Program-made: the position numbers and the translations under genes
Shown here: positions 8,873-17,236 of the stretch, piece by piece
Layout: each line of letters starts with the position of its first letter
Numbering within the stretch: the first letter of the stretch is position 1
DNA from: Natrinema versiforme JCM 10478
GTDB lineage: Archaea > Halobacteriota > Halobacteria > Halobacteriales > Natrialbaceae
Length of the DNA stretch: 64,000 bases
NCBI RefSeq assembly: GCF_000337195.1
Contig: NZ_AOID01000022.1
Coordinates: 59,952 to 123,951 of the forward strand
Reading direction: 5' to 3'
The notes under the pieces: generated by a model
Told to the model about the DNA's origin: nothing
Database searches by the model: none
The model's input: only the letters and a program-made list of their open reading frames with translations

Positions 8873-9172
8873 AACTAAATTTTGCTCTGTAGGCGCGGCT
8901 TCGCCGCGCCCTCGGCAAAATTTAGTATAAAAGCACTCCTCGCTCCCGACGGTCGCTCGTCGGCCCGAACGCGGCTTCGCCGCGTTCGGTGAACGGCGTC
9001 GCTCGGGTTCTTCGAACCGCTCACTCGCCGATGCCCGTCAGAAGGGGATTCGAGTAGCCGATCCGATCGCGACGGTGTTGTGCGTTTGTGCTGACTGGTT
9101 CCGTCACGAGCGACTGTTCTCACCGCCCGAAATCGTATTTGGTTTACGGGCCGAACCGGTACCGGCTCGGCA
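8873..9172. repeat. Structured intergenic repeat with TTC-triloop hairpins (copy 1)
   Basis: Directly after the thermosome stop, an 11-bp outer stem CTAAATTTTGC (8875-8885) pairs with GCAAAATTTAG (8915-8925) and encloses GGCGCGGC-TTC-GCCGCGCC (8892-8910). Then follow an 11-bp stem with a TTC loop (8965-8989) and a 5-bp stem with a TTC loop (9006-9018). The string GCCGCGCCCTCGGCAAAAT and, further on, AAAAGCACTCCTC (8929-8941) recur at 22474-22492 and 22558-22570. The first structure could act as a terminator. No gene is seen in this gap. Confidence 0.75.
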
Positions 9173-11110
9173 GTGAGTTCTCACGAGGACGAAACGCCGT
9201 TCGACGCCTACCGGGAGGACGTTGAGCGGCCGCTCTCGAGATTGTTTCGCGAGTACGCGCCCGGCCGACTCGGCTGGTTCTCGGCGGGGATGGTCGCGAA
9301 CTTCGTCGCGCGGATGGCGAGTCTGGTCCCGCCGCTGTTGCTCGGCGTCGCGATCGATGCGATCTTCGTCGGTGAGAGCGCGTTCGAACTGCCGATCGTC
9401 CCGAACGCGTGGCTGCCGACCGACCAGCTAGCACAGTTCTGGTTTACGATCACCACCGTCGCCGTTTCCTTTCTCGTCGTCGCCCTCTTCACCTGGATCT
9501 ACGGCGTCACCGCCAACCTGTTCGCCCACGGCGTGATGCACGCGGTCCGGGTCGACTCCTTCGAGAAAATGCAACGGCTGGACATGACCTTCTTCGACGA
9601 CAAGGAGACCGGCGAGGTCATGGCGGTGCTGAACAACGACACCCAGAACCTCGAGATGTTTCTGGACAACGCCCTGATGAACTCCGCGCGGCTGCTGGTG
9701 ATGGTCGGTGGGATCGCCGGCGTCCTCTTCTATCTCAACTGGCAGTTGGCGCTCATCACTCTCGTCGCAATCCCGGCGATGGTCGGCTTTACGATCTGGT
9801 TCATGCGCGCCGTCGAGCCCCGGTACGCCCGCCAGCGCTCCGCGGTCGGGTGGCTCAACACCCGCCTCGAGAACAGCCTCGCCGGCGTCGGCCTGACGAA
9901 GACGACCAACAGCGAGGGCTACGAGATCGACCGCGTTCGGCAGGCCTCGCGCCGGCTTTACGAGGATACGATGGCAGTGTTGCGACTCTCGTACTTCTAC
10001 CGGCCGGGCATGGAACTGCTCGCCGGACTGGCCTTCGCCGGCACCTTCCTCGTCGGCGGCCTCTGGCTGACGACGGGGACCGCACCCGGCCCGCTCACTG
10101 GCACCCTCTCGGTCGGGGACTTCGTCGTCTTCCTGTTCATGACCCAGCGGATCGTCGCCCCGCTGGCCGAGGTCTCGAACATCGTCGACCAGTACGAGAA
10201 CGCCAAGGCCTCGAGCGAGCGCGTCTTCGGGCTGATGGACATCCCCGTCTACGTCGCGGATCCGGCCGACTCGACGGCCATCGAGCCCGTCGAGGGCCGC
10301 GTCGAGTACGAGAACGTCACCTTCGGGTACGAGACGAGTGCCACACGGAGCGCCGACAGCGACGACGCGACGGCCTTCGAAGAGCCCGTACTCGAGGATG
10401 TCTCCTTCGCGGCCGAACCGGGCGAAACGGTCGCGTTCGTCGGTCCGACGGGGGCCGGGAAGTCGACGCTGCTCAAACTCCTGCTCCGGCTGTACGACGT
10501 GCAGGCGGGCTCGATCCGACTCGACGGCCACGACATCCGGGACGTGGCCCTCGCCGACCTCCGCTCGGCGGTCGGCTACGTGAGCCAGGACACGTTCCTC
10601 TTCGACGGCACCGTCGCCGACAATATCCGCTACGGCCACTTCGACGCGTCCGACGAGGCCGTTCGGGAGGCTGCGAAGGCCGCTCGAGCCCACGAGTTCA
10701 TCACCGACCTCTCGGAGGGCTACGAGACCCGCGTCGGCGAGGAGGGGGTCAAGCTCTCGGGCGGCCAGCGCCAGCGGATCGCGCTCGCCCGCGCCGTCCT
10801 CACCGACCCCGAGGTGTTGATCCTCGACGAGGCGACCAGCGCCGTCGACACGAAGACCGAACTGCAGATCCAGCGCTCGATCGACCGGCTCACCGAGGAT
10901 CGCACCACCCTCGTCATCGCTCACCGCCTCTCGACGATCCGGGAGGCAGACACCATCCTCGTCCTCGAGGACGGCGAGATCGTCGAGCGGGGCACCCACG
11001 AGGAATTACTCGCGGCCGACGGCGAGTACGCGACGCTGTGGACGGCCCAAGCCGGCGATCGCGAGGCGGCGGCCGACGCGCTGGTCGATAGACAGTCGTC
11101 TCCCGAGTAG
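9173..11110 (+). CDS. ABC transporter, fused permease and ATPase (MsbA/MDR exporter type)
   Basis: A 645-residue half-transporter expected to work as a dimer. Residues about 30-340 contain six transmembrane helices of the exporter fold, with FFDDKETGEVMAVLNND as the first cytoplasmic-loop motif. The nucleotide-binding domain has Walker A GPTGAGKST, Q-loop SQDTFLF, signature LSGGQRQR, Walker B VLILDEATSAVD and switch histidine AHRLST. The substrate cannot be predicted; lipids, drugs or peptides are all possible. Translation starts at GTG (9173), with no in-frame ATG at a sensible place. It stands alone, and the Lrp gene downstream is convergent. Confidence 0.93.
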   Translation: MSSHEDETPFDAYREDVERPLSRLFREYAPGRLGWFSAGMVANFVARMASLVPPLLLGVAIDAIFVGESAFELPIVPNAWLPTDQLAQFWFTITTVAVSFLVVALFTWIYGVTANLFAHGVMHAVRVDSFEKMQRLDMTFFDDKETGEVMAVLNNDTQNLEMFLDNALMNSARLLVMVGGIAGVLFYLNWQLALITLVAIPAMVGFTIWFMRAVEPRYARQRSAVGWLNTRLENSLAGVGLTKTTNSEGYEIDRVRQASRRLYEDTMAVLRLSYFYRPGMELLAGLAFAGTFLVGGLWLTTGTAPGPLTGTLSVGDFVVFLFMTQRIVAPLAEVSNIVDQYENAKASSERVFGLMDIPVYVADPADSTAIEPVEGRVEYENVTFGYETSATRSADSDDATAFEEPVLEDVSFAAEPGETVAFVGPTGAGKSTLLKLLLRLYDVQAGSIRLDGHDIRDVALADLRSAVGYVSQDTFLFDGTVADNIRYGHFDASDEAVREAAKAARAHEFITDLSEGYETRVGEEGVKLSGGQRQRIALARAVLTDPEVLILDEATSAVDTKTELQIQRSIDRLTEDRTTLVIAHRLSTIREADTILVLEDGEIVERGTHEELLAADGEYATLWTAQAGDREAAADALVDRQSSPE

Positions 11111-11150
11111 CGTAGCGAACCGGAAAACGGTCGTCAGAACGGGTCGGGGC

Positions 11151-11236
11151 TCATACGGTTTACTGTAAGTCATTTACGGCGCAACCGCGACCCGGGCGGC
11201 GGTTGCGCCGGTAAATCGGTACAGCAATCCGTATCA
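11151..11236. repeat. 86-bp palindromic repeat element, copy A
   Basis: An element between two convergent genes, starting TCATACGGTT and ending CCGTATCA. A 12-bp stem (11177-11188 with 11199-11210) forms its core. A second copy of 85 bp lies at 48959-49043 with the same layout. Its last three bases (TCA at 11234-11236) are the reverse complement of the TGA stop codon of the Lrp gene on the minus strand. Confidence 0.8.
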
Positions 11237-11695
11237 GTCTTCTCTGACTTCGAGTTCGAACTGCTCGTTCTCGGAAACAGCGTTGAGAACGACGCTGGTG
11301 TTCGAGGCCTTGATGTCGGGGTCGGTCAGCAGCTGTTTGATCTGGTCGTTCATCCCGTCGGTGTCTTCGAACTTGCCGATGGCGATCACGTCGTAGTCGC
11401 CCGTGACCTCGTAGACGCTGGTCATCTGGCGGTGCTCTTTCAGCGTCTCGGTGACGTCGGGGAGCGCGTTCCCTTCGACCTGCAGTTGGATGACGGCGGT
11501 GACGTCGTAACCGACCGCGTCGTAATCGACCTTCGGTGTGTAGCCCTCGATCACGCCGTCGTCCTCGAGGTCGGAGAGGTGATTCGAGACCGTCGTGACC
11601 GACACGTCGAGGTCTTCGGCGAGGCTGCGCAGGCTCGCTCGACCGTCGCCCAGAAGTGCATTCACTAGTTTTGCATCGAGATTTTCGTACGTCAT
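11234..11695 (-). CDS. lrp: Lrp/AsnC-family transcriptional regulator
   Basis: A 153-residue regulator with an N-terminal winged helix ([21 protein letters not shown] ... [18 protein letters not shown]) and a C-terminal RAM/AsnC ligand-binding domain ([20 protein letters not shown]). It probably forms dimers or octamers that sense an amino acid such as glutamine. It is divergent from glutamine synthetase across a 126-bp gap, and this arrangement suggests it controls glnA, itself, or both. The ATG at 11695 is preferred over GTG at 11698. The stop codon is provided by the end of the 86-bp repeat. Confidence 0.9.
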   Translation of the reverse strand: MTYENLDAKLVNALLGDGRASLRSLAEDLDVSVTTVSNHLSDLEDDGVIEGYTPKVDYDAVGYDVTAVIQLQVEGNALPDVTETLKEHRQMTSVYEVTGDYDVIAIGKFEDTDGMNDQIKQLLTDPDIKASNTSVVLNAVSENEQFELEVRED

Positions 11696-11782
11696 CACAT
11701 CTATCCTCTCACTGAGGCCTTTAGAACTTTACGAATATGCAGTTTACCGGTGGTGAGAGAAGGTTTGCTTAGAACAGTAGTG

Positions 11783-11788
11783 TTTTAG
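11783..11788 (+). promoter_or_regulatory. TATA-like box of glnA
   Basis: TTTTAG lies about 34 bp before the glnA start, within the short divergent lrp-glnA region. A short leader of roughly 5-10 nt is expected from this spacing. Confidence 0.4.
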
Positions 11789-11821
11789 TAGACGGGTTAC
11801 GAGGATACGACGACGAGAAAG

Positions 11822-13177
11822 ATGACAAGCGGAAACCTCACTGACGCCGAACAAGCGGTATTGGACGAGATCGAGGAACAGGACGTCGACTTCCTGCGAC
11901 TGCAGTTTACCGACATTCTGGGAACGGTCAAGAACGTCTCCGTACCGGCCCGACAGGCCGAGAAGGCGTTTACCGAAGGCATCTACTTCGATGGTTCCTC
12001 TATCGAAGGCTTCGTTCGCATTCAGGAGTCGGACATGCGACTCAAGCCCGACCCTGACACCTTCGCAGTGCTCCCGTGGCGTCAGAAAGAGGAGAGCGCC
12101 GCCGCCCGAATGATCTGTGACGTTTACGATACGTCCACGGGCGAGCCCTTCGAGGGCGACCCGCGCCGCGTGCTCAAGAACGCGCTCGAGCGCGCCGACG
12201 AGATGGGCTATACGGTCAACGCCGCGCCCGAGCCGGAGTTCTTCCTCTTCGAGGAGGACGAGGACGGCCGCGCGACGACCAAGACCAACGACGCCGGCGG
12301 CTACTTCGACCTCGCGCCGAAAGACCTCGCGAGCGACGTTCGCCGCGACATCATCTACGGCCTCGAGGAGATGGGCTTCGAGGTCGAGGCCAGCCACCAC
12401 GAGGTCGCCGAGGGCCAACACGAGATCAACTTCACCTACGACGACGCGCTCGCGACGGCCGACAACGTCGGTACGTTCCGCACCGTCGTTCGTGCGATCG
12501 CCGCCCAGCACGACCTGCACGCGACGTTCATGCCCAAGCCGATCCCGCGCATCAACGGCTCGGGGATGCACACGCACCTGTCGCTGTTCACCGAGGACGG
12601 CGAGAACGCCTTCCACGACGAGGACGACGAGTTCAACCTGAGCGACGAGGCTCACGCCTTCACCGCCGGGATCCTCGAGCACGCGCCGGCGATTACGGCG
12701 ATCGCAAACCCCACGGTCAACAGCTACAAGCGACTGGTGCCCGGCTACGAGGCACCCGTCTACGTCGCGTGGTCCGACCGCAACCGCTCGGCGCTGATCC
12801 GCAAACCGGCCGCACGCACGCCGGCGGCCTCGCGGATCGAGCTTCGTTCGCCCGACCCGTCCTGTAATGCCTACCTCGCGCTCGCCGCCATGATCCACGC
12901 GGGTCTCGACGGGATCGAGAACGATCTCGAGTGTCCCGACCCGGTCCGGGAGAACATCTACGAGTTCGACGAGGCAAAACGCGACGAGTACGGCATCGAC
13001 ACGCTGCCGTCGAACCTCGGCGAGGCCGTCGAGGCCTTAGAGGAGGACGAGGTCATCTACGACGCGCTCGGCGACCACGTCGCGCCGAAGTTCGTCGAAG
13101 CCAAAGAACAGGAGTTCGAGGACTACCTCGTCAGCGTCTCCGACTGGGAACTCGACCGCTACCTCGAGACGTTCTGA
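11822..13177 (+). CDS. glnA: Glutamine synthetase, type I
   Basis: A 451-residue enzyme that makes glutamine from glutamate, ammonia and ATP. The N-terminal beta-grasp part includes [18 protein letters not shown] and DGSSIEGF. The catalytic part has the ATP/Mg motif [10 protein letters not shown], ammonia and glutamate binding around [12 protein letters not shown], and [17 protein letters not shown] then [10 protein letters not shown]. The length suits GSI-alpha enzymes, which lack the insertion and adenylylation control of GSI-beta. With the glutamate synthase gene at the right end of this window it forms the GS-GOGAT route, although the two are 50 kb apart. Regulation by the divergent Lrp protein is likely. 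Confidence 0.97.
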   Translation: MTSGNLTDAEQAVLDEIEEQDVDFLRLQFTDILGTVKNVSVPARQAEKAFTEGIYFDGSSIEGFVRIQESDMRLKPDPDTFAVLPWRQKEESAAARMICDVYDTSTGEPFEGDPRRVLKNALERADEMGYTVNAAPEPEFFLFEEDEDGRATTKTNDAGGYFDLAPKDLASDVRRDIIYGLEEMGFEVEASHHEVAEGQHEINFTYDDALATADNVGTFRTVVRAIAAQHDLHATFMPKPIPRINGSGMHTHLSLFTEDGENAFHDEDDEFNLSDEAHAFTAGILEHAPAITAIANPTVNSYKRLVPGYEAPVYVAWSDRNRSALIRKPAARTPAASRIELRSPDPSCNAYLALAAMIHAGLDGIENDLECPDPVRENIYEFDEAKRDEYGIDTLPSNLGEAVEALEEDEVIYDALGDHVAPKFVEAKEQEFEDYLVSVSDWELDRYLETF

Positions 13178-13229
13178 GACGGCGACCGTCTTCGGCGTCG
13201 ATTCCGGTATTTTCGTTGCAGTCGCGTTT

Positions 13230-13874
13230 TCAGTTGTCTCCCGACAAGTCGTGTTCGTGACTTTCAAGCGCCAGCGTGTCCGGATCGAGCGTGTAGTAGC
13301 GTTCCCACGCGGGGGCGAGACTGACGACGCGGGTGCCCGCGATTTCGGCCTCGCGGTGGCGATGGTGATGGCCGACCAGACAGAGCTCGGGCGACATCGC
13401 CCCGAGCAGATCGTTGATGTGCTCGCAGCCGGGATCGTAACCGTAGGAAAGCAGCCCGGTCGGGGCCTCGTGTGCGAGGAAGACGTCGATGTCCTCGAGG
13501 GCGGCGGCCCGGTCGACGTCCTCGTGGGTGAAGTGACGGCGGCGCTCGCCCGAGAGTTCGTCCCGGGACAGGTCGTATCGCGTCGGGGCGAAGTTCCCCG
13601 AGAGACCGGCGATGCGCAGGCCGTCGACCGTCGCCGCCGTGCTCGCGAGGAGGTGGACCGTGGTCGGTTCCCCGGGGTCCTCGCCCGCCCGTAGCGCCTC
13701 GATCACGTCGAAGTCCTCGTTGTTGCCCGCGATGAACCACGTCGGGGCCGGCAAGTCGTACCGCTCGAGGTCGCCGAGTTGGAGTACCCGATCGGGCTCG
13801 AGGGTTCGGTAGCACTCGAGCAGGGTCTCACACCGGTCGGGGTCCGACGCGTGGGCGTCGCCGAGGACGAGCAT
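13230..13874 (-). CDS. Calcineurin-like metallophosphoesterase
   Basis: A 214-residue phosphoesterase of the YfcE/MJ0936-like type. The dinuclear metal site is visible as GDAHA (about 5-9), LGDLE (about 36-40), the GNNEDF motif (Asn with its following acid), HEAP and the final GHHHRHR. It may act on cyclic nucleotides or phosphodiesters; the substrate is unknown. The open frame runs far upstream into unrelated sequence, so I start at the ATG at 13874 where the metal motif begins. Confidence 0.82.
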   Translation of the reverse strand: MLVLGDAHASDPDRCETLLECYRTLEPDRVLQLGDLERYDLPAPTWFIAGNNEDFDVIEALRAGEDPGEPTTVHLLASTAATVDGLRIAGLSGNFAPTRYDLSRDELSGERRRHFTHEDVDRAAALEDIDVFLAHEAPTGLLSYGYDPGCEHINDLLGAMSPELCLVGHHHRHREAEIAGTRVVSLAPAWERYYTLDPDTLALESHEHDLSGDN

Positions 13875-13997
13875 ACGATCGGTACGGCGTCGGTCCGGAT
13901 AGTTCCCGCGCCGACTGTTGTGGCCCGTCGTGTTTGGGCCGGGGTGGACGACGCCGTTCGGACAGGACGCCGACGGTTCCGCACATTCAAGGACGTG

Positions 13998-14004
13998 ATT
14001 TAGC
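13998..14004 (+). promoter_or_regulatory. TATA-like box of the 14029 gene
   Basis: ATTTAGC lies about 25 bp before the ATG at 14029, at a distance fitting leaderless transcription. Confidence 0.4.
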
Positions 14005-14028
14005 ACTGTCGCCGGCGGAGCCTCGCGT

Positions 14029-14298
14029 ATGGCCGAGACACCCGACGTCGACGCGGTCGAAACGGAAGACGAGTACACCCACGTTCGGTTCCGCGATCCG
14101 GATCGGTACGACGAGATCCGAACGCCCGACTGGGCGGAGCAGCCGGCGGAGTCCGTCTCCGAGGGCAGCGAGGTCCGTACCGGAAAGGTCGAAGGAGACG
14201 ACGACTGGGAGGTCACCAGCGTCCTGATCGAGAAACACGTCGGTGAGGACAAAGCGAAAGAACAGGCCCGCGAAATCGTCGAGAAAATCAAATCCTGA
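14029..14298 (+). CDS. Small conserved haloarchaeal protein
   Basis: An 89-residue acidic protein, not assigned to a named family. The N-terminal half is rich in Asp/Glu, with VRFRDPDRYDEIRTPDWA. The middle reads VRTGKVEGDDDWEVTSVLIEK and the end is a charged helix (AKEQAREIVEKIKS). No membrane segment or metal motif is visible. It ends 9 bp before the convergent coiled-coil gene. Confidence 0.6.
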   Translation: MAETPDVDAVETEDEYTHVRFRDPDRYDEIRTPDWAEQPAESVSEGSEVRTGKVEGDDDWEVTSVLIEKHVGEDKAKEQAREIVEKIKS

Positions 14299-14307
14299 GC
14301 GGGCGGC

Positions 14308-15150
14308 TTAGGCTTCGGCCTGCTCGATCCACTCTGTGGCCCGATCTTCCGAGATATCCGTAGCTTCGGCGACGGCGTCGGCACCGGCGCGCGTGAGGTC
14401 GTCGATCGTCGCGATACCGGCGTCCGCGAGCTCCTCGCGGACGTCCGCGTCGATGCCCTCGATCGCCTCGAGCGTGTGTTCCGGATCAGTCTCGATCTTC
14501 GTGTGTGGCTCGTCCCGTCCCTGTACCGGGATCTGCTGGAGCCCCGTCTCGGTCTGTTCGGCGAGTTGCTGCTGGAACGTCTCAATTTGGTCGGCCTGCT
14601 GCTCGAGGAGCGCCTCGATGTCGTCGGTCTGGCGCTCGAGTTGGTCCGCGAGTCGCGTCTGTAGCTCGCGGGTCCGTTCGAGTTGCTCATCGAGCCGACT
14701 CGAGAACTCGTCGACATTCTCGACCGTCTGCTCCTCGATCGACGCTGTGAGTTCGAGGAACTGCTCGGTCTGTTCGTCGAGGGCCGTCTCGACGTCCTCG
14801 GCGAGCCCGGTCGCGGCGTTGAGATCTCGCTCGAGGTCGCGCTCGAGCGCGTCGTAGAACTCCGCGTGCGTCGCTTTCAGCTGGTCGAACGTCTCGTCGA
14901 TGGCGCGGTGGGCTTCGGTGTCATCGCTCGGCAGCAGCGCCGCCGCCGCGCTGACGTAGCCGTGACTCGCCGCCTGTGCGAACTCGAGTTGCTGGCGCTG
15001 GAGCGACGCCTGGCCCTCGAGCCCGGTCAGCGCCATCGCGTCCACGTTGCGCTGGGCCGCCAGCCCCTGCTCGAATAGCTGTTGGCTCTGTTTGATCGCC
15101 GTTCGTTGTACGTCGAACATCGTCCGGATTGGGGATTCTGACTGACTCAT
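14308..15150 (-). CDS. Coiled-coil protein with C-terminal helix-hairpin-helix domain
   Basis: About 280 residues. Residues 1-210 are nearly all helical, Gln/Glu/Leu-rich, with heptad-like spacing (TMFDVQRTAIKQSQQLFEQG, then long runs such as QTRLADQLERQTDDIEALL), resembling phasin-like or phage-tape-like coiled coils. A helix-hairpin-helix module (LEAIEGIDADVREELADAGI, ending TDISEDRATEWIEQA) closes the protein; such modules bind DNA or pair with proteins. A phasin role on polyhydroxyalkanoate granules is a possibility only. The ATG at 15150 (MSQSESPIRTMF) is preferred over the extension from 15180. Confidence 0.7.
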   Translation of the reverse strand: MSQSESPIRTMFDVQRTAIKQSQQLFEQGLAAQRNVDAMALTGLEGQASLQRQQLEFAQAASHGYVSAAAALLPSDDTEAHRAIDETFDQLKATHAEFYDALERDLERDLNAATGLAEDVETALDEQTEQFLELTASIEEQTVENVDEFSSRLDEQLERTRELQTRLADQLERQTDDIEALLEQQADQIETFQQQLAEQTETGLQQIPVQGRDEPHTKIETDPEHTLEAIEGIDADVREELADAGIATIDDLTRAGADAVAEATDISEDRATEWIEQAEA

Positions 15151-15196
15151 TTCAACTGCGAGTTCGACTCGACTGGGCATAAGTCTCGAGCTTGCA

Positions 15197-15223
15197 CACC
15201 ATTAGATGGTTCTGAATGGTGTC
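15197..15223. promoter_or_regulatory. Inverted repeat upstream of the coiled-coil gene
   Basis: ACACCATT (15197-15204) and AATGGTGT (15216-15223) form perfect 8-bp arms about two helical turns apart, 47 bp before the start codon at 15150. This geometry suits a dimeric regulator. It is a candidate operator only. Confidence 0.4.
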
Positions 15224-15347
15224 AGAAGGGGGTAGATATCGGAGGGGACGTGGATCCGGCACAGCGCCACGGGGAACTGTTCGAGTGAGGTCGTGGGCTC
15301 GGTGGAGTACCGGCCCGGAAACGCGGAAGACGGCGGATCGGGCGCGA

Positions 15348-15851
15348 CTACGCCTGCTGGGTCGCCGAGCCGATCTCGAAGATTTCGCGGTAGAGGCTCT
15401 CGGCGAGGCGGTCGATGTTCGCCTCGGCCTCGCTCGCGTCGATCGTATCGCCGATGCCCTGCCACTCGACTGACAGCCGGGCGATCGGGACCAGCGCGAT
15501 GCCGCCGATGACGATCTCGCCGTCGGGGGTGTGGACTCGCCACTCGGTCCGCATACCGGTCGACGACCGCGTGACGTCCTCGATTTGCCCGCCGGCCGCG
15601 TCCCAGCGCTCGACGAGGTCGTCGGTGAGCCGGCGGAGTTTCCGTTCGCCGAGCAGGTGAAGTGCGACACCGCAGCCGGTCAGGAGCGCGAACGCGGCGG
15701 CCGCCATCGGGAGCCCGCCGTAGGGAACGTTTATCGACGCCGCGAGGCCGGCCGTCACGGCGACCAGTCCGAGCACGCGCCCGTCGACCGCACTCGGTAC
15801 CGTCCCGCTCCACGTCGCCTCCGTTGCCTGAGACGACTGCTCGAGTTGCAT
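15348..15851 (-). CDS. Membrane protein with two transmembrane helices, unknown function
   Basis: A 167-residue protein. Two adjacent hydrophobic helices (LGLVAVTAGLAASINV and MAAAAFALLTGCGVALHLL) are followed by a cytoplasmic-looking domain with a basic start (GERKLRRLTDDLVERW) and beta-rich centre (GMRTEWRVHTPDGEIVIGG). I do not recognise the family. The ATG at 15851 gives a polar N-terminus of about 25 residues. It is parallel to the E1-alpha gene upstream, 77 bp away. Confidence 0.65.
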   Translation of the reverse strand: MQLEQSSQATEATWSGTVPSAVDGRVLGLVAVTAGLAASINVPYGGLPMAAAAFALLTGCGVALHLLGERKLRRLTDDLVERWDAAGGQIEDVTRSSTGMRTEWRVHTPDGEIVIGGIALVPIARLSVEWQGIGDTIDASEAEANIDRLAESLYREIFEIGSATQQA

Positions 15852-15928
15852 ATCGACTGGACCTCGCGGCGAGGCCCGCGTAGTCGTTTGCCTGTCCCAC
15901 TGTTGCCATTATATGCTCGCCTCGAGAC

Positions 15929-17083
15929 TCACTCGTCTTCGAGTAACGCCTCGTCGCCGTGGGTCTCCCGCAGGGCCGCGAGATACTCGCGCTGGGCCTC
16001 GAGTCGCGGGGTCGGTTCCGCGTAGGTGTACTCGAACAGCTCGCTGGGGTCTCCCTCGACGCCCTCGGCGCGCTCGATCAGCGTCGCGAGCGTCTCCTCG
16101 ATCTCGGTCTCGATCGTCTCGATTCGGTCGTCCTCGAGAACCCCCTCGTTTCGCAGGTAGGCTTCGAACCGATCGATGGGGTCTTTCTCGCGCCACTGCT
16201 CGACCTCCTCGTCGTCGCGGTAGACGCTGGGATCGTCGGCCGTCGTGTGCGCGCCGTAGCGATACTGGACCGCCTCGATCAGCGTCGGCCGCGGTCGGTC
16301 GTCATCGCCGGCGACCGCTTTCTCCCGTGCGGCCGCCGTGACGACGTAGGTCGCGAGCGGGTCCATGCCGTCGACCTGCACCCCCTCGAAGCCGTAGGCG
16401 TGGGCTTTCTGTGCGATCGTGGCGCTTGCCGTCTGGCGCTCCCGCGGCACGGAGATGGCCCACTGGTTGTTGTTACAGAAGAAAATGTTCGGCGTATCGA
16501 ACACGCCGGCGAAGTTCAGCGCCTCGTGGAAATCCCCCTCGGAGGTCGAGCCGTCGCCGAAGTGGACGACGCTCGCGCGCTCGTCGCCGTTCAGTTTCGC
16601 CGCCCACGACCAACCCACCGCGTGGGGCAGGTGGCTGGCGATCGAGATATTCAGCGGGAAGACCTCGATGTCGGCCAGCGCGGCGTTGCCGTCCTCGTGG
16701 CCCATCCAGTACAGCAGGTACTCCCACGGGAGTCCCCGCGCCGCCAGCGTCCCGTGTTCTCGGTACTGAAAGGAGAGCAGGTCGTCGTCGGCCAGCGCGT
16801 ACGTCGAGCCGATCTGGGACCCCTCTTGGCCGGCCAGCGAGGAGTACGTTCCCAGCCGGCCCTGCCGCTGCAGACTGATCATCCGCTCGTCGAACCGCCG
16901 GGAGAATCGCATGTCCCGGTACATCGACCGTAGGGTCTCCGCCTCGAGAGCCGGCTCTAACTCGGGGGCGACGACCGTCCCGTCGGCGTCGAGCACTCGG
17001 ATTCGATCGTCCGGCGCTCGATCGAACAGATCGCGCTCGAGGGTATCGCGTGACACGGCCGTATCGATGGTGTCGTGATACAT
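15929..17083 (-). CDS. pdhA: 2-oxoacid (pyruvate-type) dehydrogenase E1 component, alpha subunit
   Basis: A 384-residue thiamine-diphosphate enzyme subunit that normally pairs with an E1-beta subunit to decarboxylate pyruvate or branched 2-oxoacids. The ThDP/Mg motif runs from GDGSTSEGDFHEALNFAG to FFCNNNQWAIS (GDG to NN spacing as expected). RYGAHTTADDP is the conserved substrate/phosphorylation-loop region. No E1-beta, E2 or E3 gene is adjacent, although these usually form an operon, so this is an orphan copy. The ATG at 17083 is preferred to TTG at 17098. Substrate preference is not determinable here. Confidence 0.9.
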   Translation of the reverse strand: MYHDTIDTAVSRDTLERDLFDRAPDDRIRVLDADGTVVAPELEPALEAETLRSMYRDMRFSRRFDERMISLQRQGRLGTYSSLAGQEGSQIGSTYALADDDLLSFQYREHGTLAARGLPWEYLLYWMGHEDGNAALADIEVFPLNISIASHLPHAVGWSWAAKLNGDERASVVHFGDGSTSEGDFHEALNFAGVFDTPNIFFCNNNQWAISVPRERQTASATIAQKAHAYGFEGVQVDGMDPLATYVVTAAAREKAVAGDDDRPRPTLIEAVQYRYGAHTTADDPSVYRDDEEVEQWREKDPIDRFEAYLRNEGVLEDDRIETIETEIEETLATLIERAEGVEGDPSELFEYTYAEPTPRLEAQREYLAALRETHGDEALLEDE

Positions 17084-17216
17084 AACAGTAGCTCTCAAGT
17101 GAGAATTGATACCGTGTGACGAGTACAGCCGCTTCTCACGCCCACCTAGGACGCCTTCACTCAGTTAATCAAAACACATAGTCGTCGTGAAAATGGTCGG
17201 GCTTCAATACTGTTAC

Positions 17217-17233
17217 TATACAATTATTGTATA
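17217..17233. promoter_or_regulatory. 17-bp perfect AT palindrome upstream of the 17237 gene
   Basis: TATACAATTATTGTATA has 8-bp arms around one T and ends 3 bp before the ATG at 17237. It stands out in a GC-rich genome. It could be an operator covering the transcription start, possibly for the wHTH protein it precedes. Confidence 0.55.
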
Positions 17234-17236
17234 CAT

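Noticed and set aside
9409-11091. Long +1 frame and antisense frames inside the ABC exporter gene
   Set aside because: Arg/Gly/Pro/His-rich shadow frames, typical of high-GC DNA.
15929-17083. Complete pyruvate dehydrogenase operon
   Set aside because: Neighbours are a two-helix membrane protein and a winged-helix protein, not E1-beta, E2 or E3.
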